Origin: VRUE01 sp963715455
Lineage (GTDB): Bacteria; Actinomycetota; Thermoleophilia; Solirubrobacterales; 70-9
Length of the DNA stretch: 64,000 nt
Direction of reading: 5' to 3'
Assembly: GCA_963715455.1 (NCBI GenBank)
Contig: OY970245.1
Span: 496,001-560,000 of the forward strand
Shown: positions 11,012 to 18,433 of the stretch, in pieces
Layout of the letters: each line of letters begins with the position of its first letter
Numbering within the stretch: the first letter of the stretch is position 1
The notes under the pieces: model-generated
What the model saw: only the letters and a program-made list of their open reading frames with translations
What the model was told of the DNA's origin: nothing
Database searches by the model: none
Program-made: the position numbers and the translations under genes

Positions 11012-11124
11012 AGGAGGCGACTCGGTAGGGGTTCCGCTTAACTTTTTCGAGTCGCGTTTGGGCTGGGACTATGGCTGGTGACGAAAAAGTACAAGACGCT
11101 CCACCCCTACCGAGTCGCCTCCTC
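11011..11124. repeat. Long inverted repeat spanning the jag-rsmG junction
   Basis: Perfect 21-base arms lie at 11011-11031 and 11104-11124. A second, inner pair (ACTTTTTCG at 11041-11049, CGAAAAAGT at 11082-11090) is also perfect. The loop contains the rsmG ATG (11071) and its upstream region, and the right arm is inside rsmG. In RNA form the structure would close over the rsmG start codon. Confidence 0.7.
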
Positions 11125-11781
11125 GACGAAGCGCAACGGGCGACGATCACGCGTGTGCTGGAGCTTCTCGAGACGGAGCGAGCCTCGGTTAGCTCCGTCA
11201 CCGATCCCCAGCGGGCGTGGCGCGTCCACGTTGAGGACAGCTTGACGGGGCTTGAATTTGAACAGCTGGCGATCGCCCCGCGGATCGCCGATATTGGCTC
11301 TGGGGCTGGGTTTCCGGGTCTTGTCCTCGCCGTTGCCCTACCTGCGTCGCGGGTCGATTTGATCGAGTCGGTGGGGCGCAAGTGCGAGTTCATTCAGCGA
11401 GCGATCGAGGCCGGCGGGATCGAGAACGCACGGGTGATCAACGCCCGCTCGGAGGAGCTGGCCGCTGGGGAAGGCCGCGAGACCTACGTGGCAGTTACCG
11501 CCCGCGCCGTCGGCCGCCTCTCGACCCTCGCCGAGCTTGCCTCGCCCTTGTTGAAGGAGGACGGCGTGCTCGTTGCCTGGAAGGGTAAGCGCGACGCTGA
11601 CGAGGAGCAACAGCTCGCCCGTGCCGCCGAGCAACTGGCGATGCGACCCGAGGAGATCCGCCACGTCGGTCCCTACGCCGGCAGCGAGCATCGCCACCTG
11701 CACCTGCTGCGCAAGAGCGGCGCCACACCAAGCGATCTTCCGCGCAGACCGGGAATGGCCAAGAAGCGACCCCGCGGTTAG
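11071..11781 (+). CDS. rsmG: 16S rRNA (guanine-N7) methyltransferase RsmG
   Basis: GidB/RsmG methyltransferase of 236 residues that makes m7G527 in 16S rRNA using S-adenosylmethionine. The SAM-binding motif I reads IADIGSGAGFPGL near residue 73, followed by DLIESVGRKCEF and VTARAVGRLSTLAELASPLLK, typical of the family. The tail PGMAKKRPRG is basic, as is common. It lies between jag and parA, a conserved position. The N-terminal 20 residues are encoded partly by the right arm of a long inverted repeat, so the true start could be slightly downstream. Confidence 0.94.
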   Translation: MAGDEKVQDAPPLPSRLLDEAQRATITRVLELLETERASVSSVTDPQRAWRVHVEDSLTGLEFEQLAIAPRIADIGSGAGFPGLVLAVALPASRVDLIESVGRKCEFIQRAIEAGGIENARVINARSEELAAGEGRETYVAVTARAVGRLSTLAELASPLLKEDGVLVAWKGKRDADEEQQLARAAEQLAMRPEEIRHVGPYAGSEHRHLHLLRKSGATPSDLPRRPGMAKKRPRG

Positions 11782-11794
11782 GTCTGGGCGCGGC

Positions 11795-11800
11795 TAGTCT
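11795..11800 (+). promoter_or_regulatory. -10 box of parA, short-leader type
   Basis: TAGTCT ends 9 bases before the parA ATG at 11810. There is no clear ribosome-binding site, so a leaderless or near-leaderless parAB transcript is likely. Confidence 0.4.
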
Positions 11801-11809
11801 GCGCCAAGC

Positions 11810-12568
11810 ATGGGCGTCGTCTACGCGATCGCGAACCAGAAGGGCGGTGTCGGCAAGACGACGACTGCGGTCAACGTCGCCGCCTGCGTTGCCGGTAGCG
11901 GCGCCCAAACTCTGCTCGTCGACCTCGACCCGCAGTGCAACGCGACGGTTGCTCTCGGGGGAGAGCGCGACATGCACCCCTCATCTTATGACTGCCTCAC
12001 CGGTGACGTCTCGGTTGCCGAGGCCGCCCGCCCAGCGGGGCCCGACAACCTCTGGCTGGTCCCCGCCAATCGCGATCTCGCCGGCGCCGCGGTAGAGCTA
12101 CCGCGCATGGAGGGCTCCGAGACGCGCCTCCGCGAGCGGCTCGGACCGGTGCGCGAGCGCTTCGCTTACACGCTGCTTGATTGCCCTCCGTCCCTCGGAC
12201 CGGTGAGCGTCAACGCGCTAACCGCTGCTGACCGAGTGATCGTGCCGGTTCAAGCCGAGTACCTGGCGCTCGAGGGTCTGGTCCAGTTCCTCGACACGTT
12301 GGCGATGATCCGCCGCGAGCTCAACCCGGCTCTCGATGTGTCGGGCCTCTTGGTCACCATGCACGATGAGCGCACCCGCCTGGCGCAGGACGTCGAGCGG
12401 GAACTGCGACAGCACTTTCCCGAAATGGTCTTCGAGACGGTCATCCCGCGCAGCGTCCGTGTCGCCGAGGCACCCAGCTACGGTCTGCCCGTGACCGAGC
12501 ACTCGCCCAGCTCCCGTGGCTCCCTCGCCTACCGAGCACTCGCCGAGGAGCTTGTCGCCCGTGACTAA
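11810..12568 (+). CDS. parA: Chromosome partitioning ATPase ParA (Soj)
   Basis: Deviant Walker-type ATPase of 252 residues that drives origin segregation with ParB. The deviant Walker A reads NQKGGVGKTTTAVN at residues 9-22 with the signature first lysine (KGGVGKT); Walker A' follows as LLVDLDPQCNA and Walker B as YTLLDCPPSLG. It lacks the N-terminal HTH of plasmid ParA, so it is the chromosomal type. It overlaps parB by 8 bases. Confidence 0.96.
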   Translation: MGVVYAIANQKGGVGKTTTAVNVAACVAGSGAQTLLVDLDPQCNATVALGGERDMHPSSYDCLTGDVSVAEAARPAGPDNLWLVPANRDLAGAAVELPRMEGSETRLRERLGPVRERFAYTLLDCPPSLGPVSVNALTAADRVIVPVQAEYLALEGLVQFLDTLAMIRRELNPALDVSGLLVTMHDERTRLAQDVERELRQHFPEMVFETVIPRSVRVAEAPSYGLPVTEHSPSSRGSLAYRALAEELVARD

Positions 12569-13433
12569 GACCGCCCGCCGCGGCCTGGGCAGCGGCCTCG
12601 CCGCGATTTTGCCCGAGGCAAGCGTGGAGACAGCCGGTGAGCTACGCGAGCTGCCGGTGGAGCTGATTAAGCCCAACCCCAATCAGCCCCGCACCAAGAT
12701 CGACGCTGACTCGCTCGCCGGCCTCGCCAGCTCGATCGAGGCTAACGGCGTCGTGCAGCCGCTACTCGTTCGCCCCCTGCCCGACGGCAGCTATGAGCTG
12801 ATTGCCGGCGAACGCCGCTGGCAGGCGGCGCAGAAGGCCGGTCTCGCCAAGGTCCCCGCCGTTGTTCGTGACCAGGAGCGCGCCGAGCGCCTGCAGGTAG
12901 CGCTGATCGAGAACATGGTGCGCGAGGACCTCAACCCGGTCGACGAGGCGCGCGCCTGTGCCGCCCTGGTCGACGATCTCGGGCTGTCAAAGGAGGAGCT
13001 TGGCCGCCGCCTCGGCCGCAGCCGGCCGGCCATCTCCAACCTGATCCGACTTCTCGACCTGCCTGACGAGACGCTCGAGCTGCTCGAGTCAGGCGAGCTG
13101 AGCGAAGGCCACGGCCGCGCCCTGCTGACGGCCGACGGTAACGACCTGCGCCGCCGTCTCGCACGCGATGCGGTGCGCGGCGGCTGGTCGGTCCGGGAGA
13201 CAGAGAACCGGGCCAAGCTGGCTGGCCAGCCAAAAAAGAAGATGGGCTCAGGACACAAGCTCGCGCCCGAGGCGGCGGCGGCGATGCGCGAGGCCGCCGA
13301 TGAGCTCGAGTCGGCTCTCGGCCACGAGGTCAAGCTGCGCCCGCGCGGGGGGGAGATCGTGCTCGAGCTGCGTCTCGGCGATCTCGATGAGGCCCGCGCT
13401 CTTGCCCGCAGCCTTACCCAGCGGGGCCGCTGA
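12561..13433 (+). CDS. parB: Chromosome partitioning protein ParB (Spo0J)
   Basis: CTP-dependent DNA clamp of 290 residues that loads at parS. The N-terminal CTPase domain carries GERRWQAA near residue 90 and the ENMVREDLNPVDEA stretch; the central HTH that reads parS includes SKEELGRRLGRSRPAISN; the C-terminal 50 residues form the dimerisation domain. The ATG at 12516 is in frame but deep inside parA, whereas the GTG at 12561 starts with the canonical TKTARRGLGSGLAAIL. A parS-like site is 3 kb upstream. Confidence 0.95.
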   Translation: MTKTARRGLGSGLAAILPEASVETAGELRELPVELIKPNPNQPRTKIDADSLAGLASSIEANGVVQPLLVRPLPDGSYELIAGERRWQAAQKAGLAKVPAVVRDQERAERLQVALIENMVREDLNPVDEARACAALVDDLGLSKEELGRRLGRSRPAISNLIRLLDLPDETLELLESGELSEGHGRALLTADGNDLRRRLARDAVRGGWSVRETENRAKLAGQPKKKMGSGHKLAPEAAAAMREAADELESALGHEVKLRPRGGEIVLELRLGDLDEARALARSLTQRGR

Positions 13434-13463
13434 GGACCTGTCCTCTGGGCACGATTCCCTCGC

Positions 13464-13469
13464 TATCCT
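13464..13469 (+). promoter_or_regulatory. -10 box of tRNA-Ile
   Basis: TATCCT lies 11 bases before the mature tRNA 5' end, at a distance suited to a short 5' leader removed by RNase P. Confidence 0.4.
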
Positions 13470-13480
13470 TCGCTTGGCTC

Positions 13481-13554
<74 letters not shown>

Positions 13555-13557
13555 TTC

Positions 13558-14052
13558 GTGCAACAGATGCAGATCTATGGCGTCAGCTTCGACATGGTCG
13601 GCAAGCAGCCGATCGTCTTGCTGAAGACGGTTGACAGCAACAAGTTCCTGCCGATCTGGATCGGGCATCCGGAGGCGGCGGCGATCCTGATGAAGCTGCA
13701 GGGAGCCTCGACGCCCCGGCCGATGACCCACGACCTGCTCTCCGACCTGCTCGAGCAGCTCGACGCCAAATGCGAGCGTGTCTCGGTGACGGAGCTGCGT
13801 GACAACACCTTCTACGCCTCGATCACCGTCTCGATCAACGGCACCGAGCTGGAGATCGACTCACGTCCCTCCGATGCGCTGGCGCTGGCCGTGCGCGTCT
13901 CGGCGCCGATCTTCGCCGACGAGGACGTGATCGAGGAGTCGGCGATCGAGTTCGAGCACGATGTCGAGGACACCGAGGAAGTCGTCGACAAGTTCAAGGA
14001 GTTCCTCGACGAGGTTTCGCCCGAGGACTTCGCCCAAGGGGAGGATTCCTAA
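13558..14052 (+). CDS. Bifunctional nuclease (BFN/DUF151) family protein
   Basis: Protein of 164 residues with the BFN domain: GVSFDMVGKQPIVLLK, then LPIWIGHPEAAAILMKLQG, RPMTHDLLSDLL and IDSRPSDALALAVR, the family's most conserved motifs, over about residues 5-130. An acidic tail follows. Family members have reported DNase/RNase activity and are common in Actinobacteria, but the cellular role is uncertain. The GTG at 13558 is only 3 bases after tRNA-Ile; the ATG at 13567 is an alternative start. Its stop overlaps that of the convergent ddl gene by 3 bases (CTAA at 14049-14052). Confidence 0.88.
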   Translation: MQQMQIYGVSFDMVGKQPIVLLKTVDSNKFLPIWIGHPEAAAILMKLQGASTPRPMTHDLLSDLLEQLDAKCERVSVTELRDNTFYASITVSINGTELEIDSRPSDALALAVRVSAPIFADEDVIEESAIEFEHDVEDTEEVVDKFKEFLDEVSPEDFAQGEDS

Positions 14053-14981
14053 GCGCTTGCCGGGGTGAGCGCCAGGTCGAGGATGCGCTCGACCAGCTGC
14101 TCGAACGACATGCCCGCCGCCTCGGCGGCTTGGGGCAGCAGGCTGGTGTCGGTGAGACCGGGAATCGCGTTGACCTCGAGCACCTGTGGGCCGTCCTCGT
14201 CGAGGATCAGGTCGACCCGCGAGAAGCCAGAGCAGCCGAGCGCTTCGTAAGCGGCCAAGGCTGCCTCGTTGATCGCGCTGTTCTCCACCTCGCTGAGCTC
14301 TGCCGGACAGACGAAGGAGGTGCGACCGATCTCGTAGCGCGCTTCGAAGTCGTAGCTGTCCCCCTCGCGGGGGATCGCCTCGACCACCGGCAGCGCCTCG
14401 CCGCCGAGCACGCTGACGGCCAGCTCGCGCCCATCGACAAAGCGCTCGAGCAGCACCCGATCGTCGTAGCTGAAGGCGGAGACCAGCGCCTCCGGTACGT
14501 CGAACCAGCTCTCGGCAAACCTGACGCCCAGCGCCGATCCGCCGCGACTCGGCTTGACGACGAGCGGGAAACCGAGGCCTTGCTCGAGCCCGCCGAGCGC
14601 GTCGGCCGCACCTAGCTCCCGAAAGGCGGTCTCGTTGAAGGCGAACCAGTCCGGGGTGGGCACGCCGGCAGAGCGCAGCTCGTGCTTGGCCAGCACCTTG
14701 TCGATGCAGCGGGCGCAGGCGGCCACACCGGGGCCGGTGAAGGGGATGCCGAGGATCTCGAGCAGCTCCTGAGCGGTGCCATCCTCGCCACCCGGACCGT
14801 GCATGGCAACGAAGGCAACGTCGGGGCGGTCCTTGTTCAGTCGCTTGACGAGTTCGCCGTCTGCCTCGAGCGGCAGCGCCTCGTGACCGAGGCGCCCCAG
14901 GGCGTCTTCCACCCGCGCTCCGGAACGCAGCGAGATGCCGCGCTCGAGCGAGCGACCGCCTTTGAGCACCGCGACCCTCAT
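14049..14981 (-). CDS. ddl: D-alanine--D-alanine ligase
   Basis: ATP-grasp ligase of 310 residues that makes D-Ala-D-Ala for peptidoglycan. The N-terminus VAVLKGGRSLERGISLRSG matches the Ddl opening (GG.S.E...S..SG). ATP-grasp elements are PLVVKPSRGGSALGV, EARYEIGRTSF and the metal-binding end GFSRVDLILDEDGPQVLEVNAIPGLTDTSLLPQAA. Ligand residues in EVN-PG-T are intact. The ATG overlaps the stop of the upstream aminotransferase gene (ATGA), so the two form an operon; the pairing may supply or divert amino acids, which is inference. Confidence 0.92.
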   Translation of the reverse strand: MRVAVLKGGRSLERGISLRSGARVEDALGRLGHEALPLEADGELVKRLNKDRPDVAFVAMHGPGGEDGTAQELLEILGIPFTGPGVAACARCIDKVLAKHELRSAGVPTPDWFAFNETAFRELGAADALGGLEQGLGFPLVVKPSRGGSALGVRFAESWFDVPEALVSAFSYDDRVLLERFVDGRELAVSVLGGEALPVVEAIPREGDSYDFEARYEIGRTSFVCPAELSEVENSAINEAALAAYEALGCSGFSRVDLILDEDGPQVLEVNAIPGLTDTSLLPQAAEAAGMSFEQLVERILDLALTPASA

Positions 14982-16342
14982 TCGCCCTCGGCTTTGCGGA
15001 AAGGAACTACGTTCTCTGCATCCTCGTCGGTGACGGGCTCAGCTGCGCCTGCGGCGACCTCGGGCTGCTGACCGGTGAGCGCGCCGTAGAGCTCGACCTG
15101 CTCGGCGATCACCTTGCCGATGCGCCGAATTCCCTCGCGGATCTCATCCGCGTCACCGGCCGAGAAGTTGAGCCGCATCGAGTTGCGGCCACGGCCGTCG
15201 ACGTAGGCGGCCTGGCCGGGGACGAAGGCGACGTCCTCGCGCAGCGCCTTGGCCAGCAGGTCGCTGGTGTCGATGTAAGGGGGCAAGGTCGCCCAGATGA
15301 AGAGGCCGCCTTCGGGCTCGGTCCAGCTCGCCTGTGGCGGGAAGTAGCGCTGCAGCGCGTCGAGCATTGCGTCGCGGCGGGCGCGGTAGATGCCAGTGAG
15401 GCTCTCGATGTACTCGCGCCAGCGCCCTTCCGCGAAGTACTCGCGCACGAAGTACTGGGTGAGAGTCGAGGTGCAGAGGTCGGAAGCCTGCTTGCCGAGT
15501 ACCACCTTCTCCATCACCGGCGGCGGCGTCACCGCCCAGCCGAGGCGGATGCCGGGCGAGAGGATCTTCGAGAAGGTGCCGATGTAGATGACGAAGTCGC
15601 CGCCGTCGAGCTGGTAGAGCGGCGGCAGCGCCTCACCGCCGAAACGCAGCAGCCCGTAGGGGCTGTCCTCGACGACCAGCAGCTCACGCGCCCGGGCCAG
15701 CTTGACCAGCCGCAGCCGCCGCTCCAGCGACATCGTCACCCCGGCGGGATTCTGGAAGCTCGGCACCGTGTAGATCAGCTTCGGCCGCCGCCCTTCCGTG
15801 TCGAGCCGCTCAAGCGTCGCTTCGAGCTCCTCGATGCGCATCCCCTCGCCGTCGCACTCGATCTGGATCGTGTCCGCCTGGTAGCTGCAGAAGACCGGGA
15901 TCGCCCCCGGGTAGGTGGGCGCCTCGCAGATCACCGCATCGCCGGGATCGACCAGGGCCTTGCAGATCAGATCGATCGCCTGCTGCCCGCCGGTCGTGAC
16001 GATCACGTCCTCGGGGTCGGGCAGCATTCCCTCGGCGCCCATCACCTCGATGATGCAGTCGACGGTCTCGCGGAAGCCCTCGGTCGGGCCGTATTGGAGC
16101 GCCTCGGCCGCCGACTCCTGGGCGATGCGCGTCATCTGCGCGGCGAAGGTCTGCGCGGGAAAGGTGGAGGTGTCGGGCAGGCCTCCGGCCAGTGAGATCA
16201 CGTCGGGCCGAGCCGTCACCGCCATCAGGTCGCGCATCGCCGAGGAGCGCATGACCCGCGTGCGCTCGGCGAAGAGGCCGGCGTAGCGCTCCAGGTCGCT
16301 GCTGCTCGCGTGGGCGCGTCGCCGGTGGGGCGGGTCGGGCAT
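14978..16342 (-). CDS. PLP-dependent aminotransferase (class I/II, LysN/ARO8-like)
   Basis: Fold-type I aminotransferase of 454 residues. Visible landmarks are SLAGGLPDTSTFP, the PLP-phosphate loop TTGGQQAIDLICKAL, the TVPSFQNPAGVTMS stretch that includes the PLP-binding Asn, VEDSPYGLLRF, and the Schiff-base lysine in YIGTFSKILSPGIRLGW. The pattern resembles 2-aminoadipate/aromatic aminotransferases and the catalytic half of MocR proteins, but there is no N-terminal GntR DNA-binding domain. The ATG at 16340-16342 was chosen because the longer frame upstream is low-complexity and unlike the family. It is the first gene of a two-gene operon with ddl. Substrate cannot be fixed from sequence. Confidence 0.85.
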   Translation of the reverse strand: MPDPPHRRRAHASSSDLERYAGLFAERTRVMRSSAMRDLMAVTARPDVISLAGGLPDTSTFPAQTFAAQMTRIAQESAAEALQYGPTEGFRETVDCIIEVMGAEGMLPDPEDVIVTTGGQQAIDLICKALVDPGDAVICEAPTYPGAIPVFCSYQADTIQIECDGEGMRIEELEATLERLDTEGRRPKLIYTVPSFQNPAGVTMSLERRLRLVKLARARELLVVEDSPYGLLRFGGEALPPLYQLDGGDFVIYIGTFSKILSPGIRLGWAVTPPPVMEKVVLGKQASDLCTSTLTQYFVREYFAEGRWREYIESLTGIYRARRDAMLDALQRYFPPQASWTEPEGGLFIWATLPPYIDTSDLLAKALREDVAFVPGQAAYVDGRGRNSMRLNFSAGDADEIREGIRRIGKVIAEQVELYGALTGQQPEVAAGAAEPVTDEDAENVVPFRKAEGE

Positions 16343-16384
16343 GGCGAATAGTGTGGCGGATCGGCATCGGCTCGCCGGGGGAGT

Positions 16385-16390
16385 TAGGTT
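16385..16390 (+). promoter_or_regulatory. -10 box, leaderless type
   Basis: TAGGTT ends exactly 6 bases before the GTG at 16397, with no ribosome-binding sequence. Confidence 0.4.
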
Positions 16391-16396
16391 TTCCGC

Positions 16397-16831
16397 GTGG
16401 GATCTTTCTCCGGCATCTGCCTCGAGCTCGGCATCGGCATCGCGATCGGCATGCTCGCCGGCACGACCGGCACGCACGGCTCTGCCCGTGGGCGGATGAC
16501 GATCCTCGCCGGCGTCATCGGCCTCGTGATCGGTGCCCTGCTTGCTGGTAGCGCTGACGTGAGCACGGCCGCCGGCGCCGTTTTTGCCCTGATCGGCGCC
16601 GTCTTCGCCTGCCTCGTGGTCAGCGACGTGGTCAGCTCGGCCAGCCGCCGCGAGGGAAGCGGCGCAGGGGCGCTCGCCTTCCTCGTCTCATTGGCAGCGC
16701 TCGTCGTCGTCGCGATCGCGATTCTCATCTCGCCGGCGACGCTGCTCGTGGTCGCGGCTCTCGCTTGGCTGGGCGCCTCGCGCCGCCGGCGCTCCCAGCG
16801 CAAGCATGCCGGCTTGCGCGTGCTGCGTTAG
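16397..16831 (+). CDS. Small multi-pass membrane protein
   Basis: I do not recognise this 144-residue protein. It has about five hydrophobic stretches: residues 5-21, 34-51, 57-77, 91-112 and 114-126 (GIAIGMLAGTTGT, LAGVIGLVIGALLAG, AGAVFALIGAVFACLVV, ALAFLVSLAALVVVAIAILI, ATLLVVAALAWLGA), and ends in a basic tail RRRRSQRKHAGLRVLR. Small polar loops separate the helices. It is followed 48 bases later by a phosphodiesterase and a membrane glycosyltransferase on the same strand, so it may belong to that group. The GTG start is supported by the -10 box 6 bases upstream. Confidence 0.65.
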   Translation: MGSFSGICLELGIGIAIGMLAGTTGTHGSARGRMTILAGVIGLVIGALLAGSADVSTAAGAVFALIGAVFACLVVSDVVSSASRREGSGAGALAFLVSLAALVVVAIAILISPATLLVVAALAWLGASRRRRSQRKHAGLRVLR

Positions 16832-16879
16832 GAGCCGGGCTTCGCCGCCGACCGGGGCGGCTGGTCAGAATCCCCGGGG

Positions 16880-18433
16880 ATGACGGCCAAGAAGCTGGTT
16901 TTCACCTACGTCGACTCGTTGCGCACGGACATGCTCGAACGCGCCGTGGCCGAGGGCCGCGCGCCCACCTTCGGCGCGTTGATCGAACGCGGCAGCTTGA
17001 TTCCCGACTGCGTCTCCAGCTTCCCCTCGGTGACGCCCGTGGCGAGTGCCGAGATGGTCACCGGGGTCGGCGCCGAGCACCACTGGATCAGTGGCATGAA
17101 CTGGTACCACCGGCTCGAGCGTCGCTACGTCGAGTACGGCTCCTCGCTGGAGGCAACCCGCGCCTTCGGCATCTTCCGCGCCCTCTACGACCTCGTCTAC
17201 AACATGAACCTGGCGCACCTCAACCCCGCCGCCGAAACGCTCTTCGAGCAGCTCGACGACGCCCAACTGCGTAGTGCCTGCACGCCCTTCCTCATCTATA
17301 GGGGCCGTCATCGCCACCAGGTCTCGCTGGAGGGGCTGCTGCGCCGCGCGGTCGACGCCACTCGCCTCAAGTTTCGCCACCACACCTGGGGCCCGGCCGA
17401 GCTTTTCTACGGCGACCTCTACGCAAGCAGCGAGGTGCCTTGCAAATCGACCTCGATCCCCGGCAGCCGCGACGGGTACTCGGCCTGCTGTGCCGCCGAG
17501 CTGGCCCAACGCGACGGCTTCGACTTCCTGCTCTTCGCGCTGCCCGACAACGACAACTACTCGCACCGCCACGGCCCCGAAGCGAGCGTCGAGTCGATCG
17601 CCAAGGCGGACCACTGCTTCGCCAAGCTCGTCGATGCGGCGGGCGGGCTGGACGGCTTCCTCGAGGACCACGCCGTAATCCTGCTCGCCGATCACGCGCA
17701 AACGCCCGTCCATCGCGGCCTGCCCCTGGCCGAGCTGCTCGGCCGCGAGTGGTCGGTGCTGCGGCCTTCGGAGTCGCGGCCCGAGCTGGCCCAGCTGGCG
17801 GTCAGTCCGACCGGCCGAGCGGCCCACGTCTACCTGTTGCCGGGCGAGGGGAAGCGCGCTGACCCCGATGCCGTCGGCCGTGCGCTGGGGATGATCGAAG
17901 GCGTCGACCTGGTCTGCCGTTTGGAGACGGCAGACGGCGCGCCGCTTGTACGTGCCGAGCCCGAACCGCCCCCACCGGGCGCGACGGCGGTCGTCGAGCG
18001 AGGCGATGCGGTGCTTCGCTTCCATCCCGCGGTGAAACGTGTTGTTCGCCCCACAGAGCTGCAAGGCGTTACACCGGTGATGGACCTGCGCGGCAACCAC
18101 TGGCAGGTGGAGGGCGATCTGACTGCGCTGCAGGCGCGAATCGAGGAGGGCTTGCTGCGCAGCGAGACCTACCCCGATCCCCTGCGCCGCGTCTGGTCGG
18201 GGCTGAGCAGCCCACACGCCGGCGATTTCGTTCTCTCCCTGACGCCCGGCTATGAGGCGGTCGACTGGGGTGGGGTGAGCCACGCGGGCGGCGGCAGCCA
18301 CGGCTCACTGCACGCCGGCGATTCACTCGGCCCGCTGCTCTTTGTCGGCTGCGGCCCGGAGGACCCAACTGCCCGTTCGCAGTGGGCGCTTTGCGATGTC
18401 GCGCCGATCGTGCGCGATCACTTCGGGCTATGA
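16880..18433 (+). CDS. Type I phosphodiesterase/nucleotide pyrophosphatase family protein
   Basis: Alkaline-phosphatase-superfamily hydrolase of 517 residues without an obvious signal peptide. The first metal-binding Asp is D12 (TYVDSLRTDML), the likely nucleophile is T52 in SFPSVTPVASAEMVTG, and further metal ligands are in LPDNDNYSHRHGPE (Asp and His), LLADHAQTPV (Asp-His) and the late SHAGGGSHGSL. This is the arrangement of PF01663 enzymes that cut phosphodiester or phosphonate bonds. The stop overlaps the next gene (ATGA), which encodes a membrane glycosyltransferase-like protein, so the substrate may be a lipid- or glycan-phosphodiester; this is inference from context. Confidence 0.8.
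   Translation: MTAKKLVFTYVDSLRTDMLERAVAEGRAPTFGALIERGSLIPDCVSSFPSVTPVASAEMVTGVGAEHHWISGMNWYHRLERRYVEYGSSLEATRAFGIFRALYDLVYNMNLAHLNPAAETLFEQLDDAQLRSACTPFLIYRGRHRHQVSLEGLLRRAVDATRLKFRHHTWGPAELFYGDLYASSEVPCKSTSIPGSRDGYSACCAAELAQRDGFDFLLFALPDNDNYSHRHGPEASVESIAKADHCFAKLVDAAGGLDGFLEDHAVILLADHAQTPVHRGLPLAELLGREWSVLRPSESRPELAQLAVSPTGRAAHVYLLPGEGKRADPDAVGRALGMIEGVDLVCRLETADGAPLVRAEPEPPPPGATAVVERGDAVLRFHPAVKRVVRPTELQGVTPVMDLRGNHWQVEGDLTALQARIEEGLLRSETYPDPLRRVWSGLSSPHAGDFVLSLTPGYEAVDWGGVSHAGGGSHGSLHAGDSLGPLLFVGCGPEDPTARSQWALCDVAPIVRDHFGL

Noticed and set aside
16865..18301. A 478-codon minus-strand frame opposite the phosphodiesterase gene
   Set aside because: Low-complexity product with no motif; the plus strand has an intact metal-binding phosphodiesterase.
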